NCBI RefSeq assembly: GCF_910592395.1 | Contig: NC_088319.1 | Coordinates: 7,256,001 to 7,320,000, forward strand | Reading direction: 5' to 3' | DNA: 64,000 nucleotides | From: Lineus longissimus | Lineage: Eukaryota; Nemertea; Pilidiophora; Heteronemertea; Lineidae | Shown: piece by piece, positions 54,773-64,000 of the stretch | Layout: every line of letters starts with the position of its first letter | Position numbering within the stretch: position 1 is the stretch's first letter | Position numbers and translations under genes: made by a program | Notes under the pieces: model-generated | What the model saw: the letters and a program-made list of their open reading frames with translations, nothing else | Databases searched by the model: none | What the model was told of the DNA's origin: nothing

Positions 54773-55326
54773 TTGTACTCTTGGACATGGTGGTGGACGA
54801 ATGGTGTGTCTTGGCACTGTGTGTTCACCATGGCTGACATACGACCCGACTTGCAGTACACTTACTGCTTGCACAGATTTGCAAGACACCTGCATCTTCT
54901 GACACATCGGTGTCCATTCAGGCCAGACAACCTTTGTCAAAGGATAAGACTTCGAAAGCCGGACAACGTAGATGATGTAAAACGAGCCCTCTAGTCAAAT
55001 ACTGTCATAGAAAGATATATAGTGTGAAAGCCGGGAACCTGGCCATACCAGACATTTGGCCTTTCTTTTTCACTGGGGGATTGACACTCAATACCACAGC
55101 ACAGAGGACCCTTCAAGATATTGGAATTGTGGACCCTTACAAAGAAATAGACCTACTGCTAAATGAATATGGCATATTTTCCTACCCAGGATATTATGTA
55201 TTATATGATGAGAACACGCAAATGGAGTACAACCTTGCACCACCATGGACAACTCCATTGGCCGGCGACTTTAGCTGCAGCATCAACAGTAGTATTGTAA
55301 CAACCTCTAGATCTGCAGCACAAGTG
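54773..55326 (+). pseudogene. USP-DDE transposase 2, exon 1, frameshifted
   Basis: Two frames are needed. The first has a degenerate Cys/His segment ending LLTHRCPF and RLRKPDNVDD, aligning with HHLCPF and RLRKPKDAA of copy 1; the first CxxC of copy 1 is not recognisable. The second frame, from about 55024, has IPDIWPFFFTGGLTLNTTAQ and YNLAPPWTTPL, aligning with LPGIWPLTF and YYLQPPWTMPM. It ends at a good donor (CAAGTG/GTAAGT at 55326), phase 0. The exact start is unknown. Confidence 0.7.
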
Positions 55327-55707
55327 GTAAGTTGTGACAAATATTGGTAAAAAAGACAACGGCAGAATAGACAACAGAAGAACAAAAAATTAAAAAGATA
55401 AGTTATCTTTTTTCTGATTAGGAAAAAAGACCAGCATCTACTACAAAGTAGGCCTAAAAAGATTGTCTTGCTTTTGCCTCTTTTCCATTTACTTTTTCAC
55501 CGTTGTCTAGTACTTGTTATTTCTTCTGTTTTCAATTTTACCGTTGTCTTTTTTACCTGGCATTTTCCCCAAGTATAACCATAAAAGATTAGAGAGTTTA
55601 GAGAACAAAAACTATAAAATCATTATAATTAGAAAGCGCAAGGAAGTCCGACTTTGTATTTTTAAGGTCATCATTAGCGATACTAAGACTCATATTCTTT
55701 CATTCAG

Positions 55708-58311
55708 GCATCAGTTTCAAATGCGACAGAAAATGAAATTGCAATGGAACCAGCTGCGGTACGGCCGCTAGTTTGTCCGACATTCAACTGGTTGGATAGA
55801 ACCGCTGCAATGGATAATGCAATGGATACATCTTGTTCTTTGGATAGTCCACCAGCTTCGATACAGGAGGCCACAATCGCTGCAACCGATATTGCAATGG
55901 ATACTGATAGTTCTTCTGACAGTCCGCCAGCTCCGATACAGGGCTCAACCGCTGCAACGAATAAAGCCACTTCGGAAAGTCAACAGCCTCCTGCCAATGA
56001 GGAACACTATGTTTATGCCACCACATATAAGGATTATGATAGGAGATATCCGCGTCATAACTGGCCTACAAACCTCACCCAGTCATGTAACAGTTTTATT
56101 CAGCCATGGGAAATGTCCGAACTACAAATCACGAATTCCACTGGATTATCTGTTAGGAATTTCTGGGAACTAGTTTGGCTCCAAAGAGGGACAGTATTTC
56201 AACAAGGGGGATTAGATATTTCTGCCCGTGTACTGTTGTACAGATATAAGATGAGAAGTAATCCGGACTTCATTGACTTGTCAGCTATTTTTCAAATAGC
56301 CAAAACAACTGCAATCAACATATTCTGGAAACAGCTGACATACCATGTCTTTCATCACTGCAAAATTCCAAATGTGTTCTTTTCCCCAACACTTCAAGAT
56401 ATGGATGCGGTCTACAGAAGCATGAAAGAAGGAGAGTCACCTTTTCACAAAGAGCTGCTATCCTATTTCAAAGATCCTACTGATCAGGACAGGGAGGCTT
56501 TCAGACTGTCAATGGACTCCAAAAAATTCATGACACAAAATTCAATGGACTATGAGGCCCAAAAGGACGCATACTATCCGAAAAAAGGAGGACATTGCTT
56601 TGCAGCAACTGTGCTGGTAGACACAACAGGATACGTAGCTGCAACTCTGCCACTGGGGGCTGCAGCCACTCCTAGATGTGGTGATAGCCAACTGAGTGGG
56701 TTGGAGCTGAGAGTCGAAGAGGCAGAGCATGTTCCAAATGGAATGAGAACACTTTTACGTGGATCCAGCGCCTACTTTGTTGTCTTGGCTGTGGATAAGG
56801 GATATATCTTTGTTCCCTGCAATGCTAGTCAACAAAATATCGAAAATGTGAAAAATTGGTGCCAGCAAAATGGCTGTTTCATCATTTGGCCTTCTTCTGA
56901 TGATGATGAAATTGTGCAGGTTCAGAATGACAAGTTCGTGATGGTCAATTCTAATGGGTGCTCCTTATTGACGAAAAACAGTGGGGCTATTGTTGGAAAA
57001 CTAGGTGCCAGGGTGGAACAATTTCATGGTGCAATCAACCAAGATAAAATTCTTCGTGATGTGCCATACCAGTACATGCAGCCATTGGGTGATGAGTTTT
57101 GCCAAAGATATGGTATACCTCTAGATTGCAAAAACAATCCCAGGATTACACTGATCTGGCTCGCTGGCATAACAATCTACAATCAGTACCACCCATAGTT
57201 CAAACTGAAGTTTGCTGACACTCCGACCCAAGTCAGATTTGCAAGCATTGTTAAACATAGACTGAACATGACAAACTTTTTGTGCGATCCCGATATCACT
57301 TTCACTGTGAACTTGAACAACTTTCCACGCTCGAACAGTACTAGTACGGTCTGGCAACATGTCCCAGTCTCAAGGGTTGGCTATCTACGGAGATTGCTGG
57401 ACATTCCAGTCATTGATGCCTGGTTGATGAAGGAAATGTGCCTTGGGCCATATTTAGTAAAAAGAGCCTTTTCATACCTCTGTCACTTGCGCAATGTGGA
57501 AGTTAGCGATGAGAATCAGATGAATCTCATCACAACCATTGAGGAGTACTGGGATGCTATTGGTGAGGTACCAGATACAACGAGGATGTATTACACAACA
57601 ATAGCAAAAGAACTGGAAAAATGGGATCCAGTCAAGTATTTTCAATGGCCCAGCGCAGGTCTGAGTGTCATCACGATGAAAATGCCATCTGCCAACAGGA
57701 GCAACCGAAATCAGATGAACTTCAAAAAGCCTATGTTGGTCTTTGCTGTAAACGGAGTGGACTACTTGAGATTTACAGCACCTCTGAATAAGTTATGCGG
57801 TTGGAAGTGTGGCACACATGACTCAAAAGATTTGGGCAGCCGAATGCTTGGGGCAGATGCTCATGTTCTTGCCCTTCTCTTGCTACTTTGTTGCGTAAGG
57901 GATCATCATCATCAAGTCATCAGAAGAAGCCATTTATGTGACCCAAAACTGCCCATACGACTGCAGCCACGATTGGGCTCTCAACTACCCCCTCCAATTC
58001 CTATCACGTCACCGGATGGGCTGAGTCGTCCTACAAGTACAACTACTGCAAGAAGGCCTACAATCCCTCTGACGGCTACAACTACACCTGGTGAGCAAGG
58101 ACCACCAGTGAGCAGTCAGAACTCTTCGCCCCCTAGTGCTACAACGACGTCCCCAGATGAGCAGAGCAGTCACACAACTATACCTTATGGTCAGAACTCC
58201 CAACTCCCTAGTGCTACAACAACGTCCCCAGATGAGCAGAGCAGTCACACGACTATACCTTATGGTCAGAACTCTCAACTCCCTAGTGCTACAACGACGT
58301 CCCCAGATTAG
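55708..58311 (+). pseudogene. USP-DDE transposase 2, transposase exon with nonsense codons
   Basis: The acceptor TTCATTCAG/GCA at 55707 is phase 0 and matches the donor at 55326. The linker is short and Ser/Ala-rich. Then RYPRHNWPTNLTQSC, HTH-like YRYKMRSNPDFIDLSAIFQI, first Asp in LSMDSKKFMTQ, GDSQLSGLELR, second Asp in VLAVDKGYIF and Glu in GARVEQFHGAI: the D, D and E of copy 1 are all conserved, and no insert interrupts NGCFIIWPS. A TAG at 57196 (YNQYHP*) falls in a conserved stretch, and the reading continues in frame (KYFQWPSAGLSVITMKMPSA, LCGWKCG, RRSHLCDPKLP). The Thr/Ser linker has ~66-75-base repeats (TTTSPDEQSSHTTIPYGQ) and a TAG at 58309 where sister repeats have GAG. Confidence 0.82.
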
Positions 58312-58439
58312 CAGAGCAGTACTAGATGTACAACACCACTTACCAGAACTGAACCACCACCAACCAGCAAGGAGCACGCACAGAAAGACAGAGACCAGGA
58401 ACTGTTCGCCTGACTTCCTCTCAGCAGTGTCCATACAGG

Positions 58440-59234
58440 GGACTGGACAATGACGCCAATGCTTGCTACTGCATTTCTGTCTTGCAGTGTTTAAAGCAAA
58501 TCAGTTTTGATACGCACATTCTTCCTTCAGAAGATGCAGTCACAACAGTGTTCTTGAGGATGTGCCGCAACATGCCTGGACGACCGTTTTCAGTCATGCC
58601 TTTGATAAATGCTGTGAACAGTACTATTCAGGGAGCGGGGTACGCAATGCCTCTTTTCCATGATGCAAGCGAATTCCTGTCAACCCTTGTTGCTAAACTC
58701 GACACGCCTCCAGGATACCTGACAACATGGCCAGTGGAGATGGTCTGCCCTCAGGGACACTGCAATCAGGAGATTGTTGGGTAAAGTGGAAATACGCTAT
58801 GTCTGAATATACCTCATTCTGGGGCAGTCTCCCTTCTAGCTTTATATGAGAAATACTTTGAGGATTTGGAGCCTGTGGCTCTCCGATGCAAGAGTAAAGC
58901 TAGGAATAGAATTTGTGGACTACAGGGGAGCGGGTTTCAAATGTGTTGTCAAGGACAAGTCACCATCATCGAGCTGAACAGGCGTCTAACTTTGGCTACA
59001 ACGGAAAAGACAACAACCAAGATCCTTCCATCCGAAAGAGACATCTTTCCTGGCCCGTCCATCCTTGCAGTAATCTGTCATATAGGGGCCAATTGTGATA
59101 TTGGCCACTGGATTTGCTACCTAAAAGACGGTAACCAGTGGTTGAAACTTGATGACAGTCGCCCGTCAGTGCTGGCTTCCCCATGGGACAGTCAAGGGGA
59201 CCAGCTGACCATCAACATTGTGTTATTTCGATGA
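58440..59234 (+). pseudogene. USP-DDE transposase 2, USP protease domain, broken
   Basis: In another frame than the linker, GLDNDANACYCISVLQCLK is the Cys box (catalytic Cys kept, the usual Thr before it is Ala). FHDASEFLSTLVAKL and CPQGH follow as in copy 1 (FHDAGDFLLTLIDKL, CPAGH). TAA at 58782 interrupts EIVG*SGNT; the same frame continues to QVTIIELNR, the His box CDIGHWICYLK and WLKLDDSRP, and stops at 59234. Homology to copy 1 extends to the last residues (ITVNILFF / LTINIVLF). Confidence 0.82.
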
Positions 59235-59663
59235 AAACTTGGAATGGAATGGAATTGGGATAAGTGCCTTCAATGGAGTATTTAGTTTGATTCCTGTAAG
59301 GATACCTGCCTGGAACTGCTAGTGCTGTTATGTAACAATATTGTTGAGGATACAAGCAACAAGTAATGCTCTCATTTGGAATATAAATATTGCTTTTAAA
59401 GGTAAGAAAACATTCAATTATCAAGTAAGAAAGAGTGCTCCTTGAAGACCCCATTCTTGCAGTTTGACTAATTAATTAAAAACAACTCTTGGTAAAAAAG
59501 CCAGCTAAAACTTGATTTTGTATGAGTCAATGGTATTTTTAACTGTGTTGTGTTGGTTGACAATAAGTGAGAAATTGAAAGGAGGGTCGCTTCTAAGGAG
59601 TAAATCAAGCATGACATAAGAACCATATAAAATGTCAGGACATAATAGTCATTCAGAAAATAG

Positions 59664-59966
59664 AGGCTCTTCTGCAATGTGTTCTCCCTTCCTCTTACAT
59701 GAATTTTCTTACGTTTTTCATTATTTTGACGTGAAAAAGGGTGATTTTTGACGATTTTTTTATGTAGATCAACTTTACTGGTGGTATTCTATAGGCCTAG
59801 CTATTTTTTAAAATTCAATTTGCATTATTTGGTACGATTTCAACATCTTATATTTCTGCTATCGTTTCTCCAATAAAAGCATCCTAATTAGAAAACATGT
59901 ATTTTTTAATGTCCTATAATGTTCTATTCTATTATTGCTATATTCTACCATCCACATCCATTTTTA
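59664..59966 (-). repeat. Right TIR of transposon 2, outer end missing
   Basis: Inverse of about 54027-54316, with several small differences; breaks at CCATTTTTA/GCTCAGC. Confidence 0.85.
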
Positions 59967-60490
59967 GCTCAGCTCAGCTGACGGAGCTAGTCAAATAGCT
60001 ATTCGATTGGTGTCCGTCCTTCCATCCTTCCATCCATCCTGCCATCCTTCCATCTAGCCATCTGTAGACAAAGTTGGGCATTTTGTAATCATACAACCGA
60101 GGCACTTCAAATCTAGTCTTGCTTATAAACATCGCAGAAAATGTTGCTTACGGAAAAAATTTGGGCGATTCGACTCAAATTCAGCTCCCCAGGGGGCAAA
60201 ATGCGTAAATGAAAAAACAATTTTTTGACGCTCTATTCCAGCAGATAAAAGCTTGAAATAAAGTTGAAAAGGTCTTCATGATACAGAAGGTTTGATATAA
60301 AATAGATTAGTGTCGATTTATATCACCAGTTGGCGGTAGTGAGCAAAACTGTTGTTTGACCCCGGATGATTCCCTTTAAATTTCCCGCCGAGGTTACCTG
60401 GAGTTCTATCATCAAGAAAATGGCGGTGACCTTTTTATTTCTACTGGAGCGATACCTTGCTAAAGCCCTAAAACCAGAACGGACAGATAG
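59964..60490 (+). repeat. TTAGCTCAGCTGAC-family repeat, copy 3
   Basis: Starts TTAGCTCAGCTCAGCTGACG, then GTCCGTCCTTCCATCC and GGGCATTTTGTAATC as in the copies at 19999 and 36299. It abuts and truncates the right TIR of transposon 2. The end is not defined. Confidence 0.65.
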
Positions 60491-60876
60491 GCACTAGAAC
60501 ACAACTACGCACAAACAGTAAAGACAGCCAAAGAACTCCAACCAGACCATCTCAAAGATCACACTTATGCCACACCAGTAATAGGGAAACGCATGTACGA
60601 CTATGTACGACTTCGTAATCATGCAAAAACCTACCAGAAACGTAACATAACTACGTAATTATGCCAAAACCTACCAAAAACGTGACATGGATAAAACGAC
60701 AAATTTCCCTATTACTGACTTAAGTTGGTTCAAAAAAACTCTGCTAATTAAATATTCTTTGCTAATTAAAAAATTAAACCAAAAAGACTTATCCCACTGG
60801 GATAAAAACTTATCACGGCGTGATAAGTTTACACCCGCTCCATTATCCACAAATAAAACCATTTCACATATGTTAC

Positions 60877-60957
60877 CTTCACCGGGATTAGAACCCACGC
60901 CAATACCTAACCTCACGTGTTGAAGCTCCATGCTTTATCCACTCGGCTATTGAATAC
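60877..60957 (-). tRNA. tRNA-Leu-like sequence (degenerate tRNA or tRNA-derived SINE head)
   Basis: On the minus strand a box A-like TAGCCGAGTGGATAAAGC and a box B-like GGTTCTAATCC are spaced as in a class II tRNA with a long variable region. GGCGTGGGTTCTAATCCC resembles the T arm of tRNA-Leu, and CTTCAACA would offer a CAA anticodon. The anticodon and acceptor stems do not pair well by eye and no CCA or oligo-T is seen, so a pseudogene or SINE is more likely than a working tRNA. Confidence 0.4.
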
Positions 60958-61110
60958 AGTCCTTGGATCAAAGACAGTTAGGCCTATTTAACAGTACTAG
61001 ACCTTGACTAGTGTTAACTAGTAATTGTGCCAGTGCTGCCATCTGCTAACTTTTGACCTAACCAAAATTCAAGGAAAATAAATTGGCTCAATAATCTCTG
61101 CTACTTAAAT

Positions 61111-61254
61111 ATGAATAAGATTTATTGCCTTAGATGTAAGGAAATTACAGGTAATTCGGGTAAGATAACTCATCACATCACTTCAAATGGACACAGATAT
61201 CTACTGGTCAAGTGCGCGAAATGTCACAAAGATAAAAGCAAGTTTACTGCTTAA
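61111..61254 (+). CDS. 47-residue zinc-ribbon protein
   Basis: The ORF has two Cys pairs, YCLRCKEITG (residues 5-14) and KCAKCHKDKS (34-43), around a β-rich middle with the Gly-His-Arg turn (SNGHRYLL). The pattern, size and C-terminal KSKFTA recall the tiny 'C-x2-C ... NGR ... C-x2-C ... K.KF' zinc-ribbon proteins (DUF5679-like) known from phages and from DNA-virus-like or Polinton-like elements in animals; this comparison is from memory. The next ORF starts 21 bases downstream on the same strand, so both may belong to one element. No role can be given. A second ATG is absent, which makes the start clear. Confidence 0.6.
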   Translation: MNKIYCLRCKEITGNSGKITHHITSNGHRYLLVKCAKCHKDKSKFTA

Positions 61255-61275
61255 TGATTATTTTTATTCTAAATC

Positions 61276-62047
61276 ATGAGTGAAAGGATGTGCAGTTATG
61301 TTCCTTTAGAGAAGTATTTCAGTCAAATTAGTGATGAAAACTTCGTTTTCAGTCAAATGCAGTATTTCAATCCAATGAACCAGGTAACACCTATGAAACA
61401 AAATGGTTACATTAGACCAAGGGTTGAACCATTATTGACAATCACTGAAGAAGAACCGGACAAAGTGCACAGAGCAGAGCTCGATCTTACAGTAACACCT
61501 ATGAAACAGGTAACACCTATGAAACAGGTAACACCTATGAACCAGGTAACACCTATGAAACAGTATGATACATTCACAGGAAGTGATGCTCAATTGTGCC
61601 GTAACTGCAAACGATGGACACTTTTTGAATGCCAGAGAAAAACTGAATTTTGACAGACCCGCCAAGCAACTTTACACGTACTGCAGGAATTGCAATTCGA
61701 CCACTTACAGTGATGACTTTAAGAATCCAGAGATCACTATTGAGAACAAAACACGTTACTTTGACTACATCATCAGAGGCCTTGGTCAGACACGTCTGTC
61801 AGATTTATTCGTAAATGATTTGAAACATTTTATTGAAAGTAGGATTAAGGTTTACTTCTCAAGTCCAAGAAAATGGCTCTGTGCGACCAGCTATGAAAAA
61901 ACAATCCTGAATGCCTTGCGATTTGGTATTGTTAAACTCAAACCCAATGATGTCTTACCTGGTCTAGAGTGTGACACTTATTTAGAAATTGAATTCATTA
62001 ACGGAGCAATTGGTAAACCTCAGTTGACCAAAGACAATTTCACAGAT
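61276..62047 (+). pseudogene. Unrecognised element protein with VTPMKQ repeats, frameshifted
   Basis: The first frame (61276-61653) starts MSERMCSYVPLEKYFSQISD. It has one VTPMKQ near 61386 and four in tandem at 61492-61563 (18-base unit GTAACACCTATGAAACAG), then a Cys pair CRNCKRW. A frameshift near 61620 shifts the reading to a second Cys pair (YCRNCNSTTY), RYFDYIIRGLGQTRLSDLF and WLCATSYEKTILNALRFG. Homology-like reading ends about 62047, where an RNase H fragment on the other strand begins. I do not recognise the family. The tandem hexapeptide has no known function here. Confidence 0.55.
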
Positions 62048-62480
62048 CGGACATATTCAGAGAGCGCGAAGGAGCATCGGCCGGATTCTTGCTAGAAGGA
62101 ATGTAAGACACGTTTAAGTCAATATTAGATGACAAGACGAAGTTAAAAATGCATTTAAGGATATCGTTCAAATTCCTGTCTTTACTGCCCTGGCTGTGCC
62201 ATGTGTCAACAAACACCTTGCTGTCAGTCAAAACATCTACCCTGTGGTCAGATACATGTGACTGTAGGGACAACAAAGCTTGGTATAATGCGTCTGCTTC
62301 TTTTAAGTGAATCGGCCGATCATCCCCCGCGCTCCAAAAATCAGAAAACTGGAGATCTTTGGAGTCACCTGACAGAATAGACACTCCGTACTTGTAAGGA
62401 GAGGCATCAGTAGCAAGAAGTAATTGCACATTTATTGTTTCAGAGTCTACAGTTTGAGTCAATGAATGCGTGTCGCACAA
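62040..62480 (-). pseudogene. Retroelement RNase H fragment
   Basis: The minus-strand frame has LLLATDASPYKYG (first Asp), IHLKEADALYQAL (Glu), VDVLTDSKVFVDTW (Asp) and YIPSSKNPADAPSRSL (last Asp), in the right order for RNase H of a retroelement polyprotein. The 'NPADAPSR' ending is common in metazoan tyrosine-recombinase or Gypsy-like elements. No RT lies upstream on the minus strand (62481-64000), and the frame ends two residues after the domain at 62040, so the piece is truncated at both sides. Confidence 0.75.
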
Positions 62481-62489
62481 AATGTCACA

Positions 62490-64000
62490 TGAATCATGAC
62501 AATGCCAGCTGCCTTACTGCCCTGTTTTGTCTTTTTTGATCATCATTCCTTCACATTGGCTCTAGAGGCATTTTCTGATCTTTCATTGGATTGTTCTGAC
62601 TTTGTCTTTGCGGGCTTTGATATCATTATCTTCTATTCATTTGCAGACTTATTGTCTGCTCTTTCCCTTTGTCAAGGGGATGATGCAATTCCATATGCAT
62701 TGGTTTATTTACCAAATTTACATAACATGCCTCATGCGACATAATGTGATGCACAGGCCTATGCAGTCTTCTTTGATAACTGGAGGTGAGCCTAAATCTT
62801 TTTAGTTCATAAATGCCCTTTCTTCATTGTTCATGTATCTGGAAGCATTTGGGTCACGAATATGAACACACACCATGTCACACTGTCATGACACTGTCCA
62901 ACTGGCATGACTGGGACGTCCACAGTTTTTTTTATAACGCCTAAACGGTGCGCGCAGTAACTTTATTCCTATCAGTTAGATAATAGCACTTCCGTGGTAC
63001 AGAATTCATTCAAGTTTTGAATTCAAGCTTTAAATGATATGTAACACCCACTGTACAGAGTTGACAGTGGTACCAAAAATTTTACACACTAATGTTGCAA
63101 TATAAGAAAAGGTCATGTTTGGTTAAGAAACTTTTTTACCAAGTCAATTTTAGGACATAAAAACAAAACATCCTAAAAATCTTTCCTCCTAGGGCTGAAC
63201 AAGTATTGTGAAGTTCTATCACATGAAAGTGAAAGATTTTTGTTTATCACTGGGCTAAAACAATAGATTGCAAAATGTGCGTAAAAACAGGGAAAACATT
63301 ATCCAAACTGTGGGGGAAAAACCTGAAAAATAGGGATGCCCTACATGAATCATGACCATGGAAACTTTGATATCCCAGTGGGACCACGTGCTTCCTCTGA
63401 TGCCTCGTTGTGTATGCTGTTCAAATGAAGCAATGGAATATCTGCAGAAATTTGGCATTGGAGTTCAATGTTCAGACATGGAAAGTTTTCAAGATAAATT
63501 CAAGCGTAGCTGATTCTAACAGGGGTTAAACTCATAGACAGCCTATCACAAGGAAAATGGTATTCTTGGTATTTTGTTGCAACAGTCCATTGTCTGAATG
63601 ACTTTCAGGCAGCTTTATATGCCTCCTTGATATAGCTGGCTACCATGACTGAAGTGCACATGGACAGAAATCTGTTTATAGGTGGAGCAGTGGAGCAGTG
63701 GTGGTCACAACTTACTTTCCGAAACTCAACATTCATTTCAACCTACATGCCGAACAACAAGTGCTTTACAAATGCAACGTCAATTAATACGGTTACCCAG
63801 GAATTTTGCATAATTTTTTTTGCGGATTCTCCAATTTTGAGCCCAGACAGATGGCCCATTAGTGTAGCGGCCAAGGCTCAAAAAGGGCTCTATTTAAGGA
63901 GATACCCCTACCGGAGGTATAACAAGCTGGGATTGGTCTCATTTTGTTCGTATGGATCTCTAGTTTCTGAAAAATGATGTTGTAGTTGCAGGAACGTTGT
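62490..64000. other. No gene recognised
   Basis: Only short frames. I see no element ends, tandem repeats or RNA genes in this stretch. Confidence 0.5.

Larger units (their letters stand above)
53944..59966 (+). mobile_element. DNA transposon 2: diverged USP-DDE element, right end truncated
   Basis: It begins GGGCATGGACACTATCC directly after satellite ...CCAGAAATACTAAA, the same position as transposon 1. The TIR (about 370 bases) contains GGATGGTAGAATATAG, CATTATAGGACATTAA and TTAGGATGCTTTTATTGGAG, repeated inversely at 59664-59966. The outermost ~83 bases of the right TIR are missing, because the sequence switches to a TTAGCTCAGCTGAC repeat. The TIR sequence is unrelated to that of transposon 1 although the protein is homologous. 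The gene has nonsense codons and frameshifts. Confidence 0.85.

Noticed and set aside
63645-63977. 110-residue plus-strand ORF at the right edge
   Set aside because: No motif or homology that I can recognise; probably chance.

Overview
The window looks like repeat-rich nuclear DNA from an animal, probably a marine invertebrate (a hemichordate, echinoderm, cephalochordate or lophotrochozoan would all fit; the sequence does not decide). The evidence is spliced genes with GT-AG introns, A+T-rich intergenic DNA, satellites, and a mixture of element types: Gypsy-like, DIRS-like, L1-like and other non-LTR retrotransposons, Helitron, PIF/Harbinger and MITEs. I see no bacterial features and no confident single-copy host gene. 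Nearly everything recognisable belongs to mobile elements, many nested in each other. All alignments were made by eye.

Layout. 0-2 kb: 3' part of an LTR-retrotransposon gag (minus strand), cut by dispersed repeats. 4-10 kb: a Helitron (OTU protease remnant, Helitron N-terminal region, Rep plus PIF1-type helicase), interrupted by a repeat near 6.0-6.6 kb. 10.2-11.7 kb: a ~210-bp satellite. 12-13.8 kb: a spliced SGNH-hydrolase-like gene. 16.1-17.3 kb: a non-LTR retrotransposon endonuclease fragment, then a minisatellite. 17.9-24 kb: dispersed repeats without recognisable genes. 24.3-35.8 kb: a nest in which a repeat family (ends GGCTCACC) is split by a ~10-kb DIRS-like retrotransposon (gag, RT/RNase H, tyrosine recombinase). 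The gag gene of that element is itself split by a 3.78-kb Harbinger transposon, which carries a decayed transposase and an apparently intact 3-exon accessory gene; a 297-bp MITE sits in the transposase intron. 36-41 kb and 51.8-53.9 kb: L1 fragments and a ~1-kb satellite partly derived from one.

The most unusual content is a pair of related DNA transposons at 41.0-51.8 kb and 53.9-60.0 kb. Each encodes a zinc-finger N-terminus, a Pro-rich linker, a DDE transposase of IS5/PIF-Harbinger type, a second Pro/Thr-rich linker, and a C-terminal ubiquitin-specific protease (USP) domain with Cys and His boxes. Both have TIRs of about 300 bp or more with different sequences, and both begin at the same base of the same ~1-kb satellite unit, at the centre of TAAA/TTTA. 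Copy 1 can be read as one 1545-residue frame with two inferred introns. It carries a perfect 1371-bp internal tandem duplication. Copy 2 is a pseudogene.

60-64 kb: a tRNA-Leu-like sequence, a 47-residue zinc-ribbon ORF next to a frameshifted gene with VTPMKQ repeats, and an RNase H fragment of a retroelement on the other strand.
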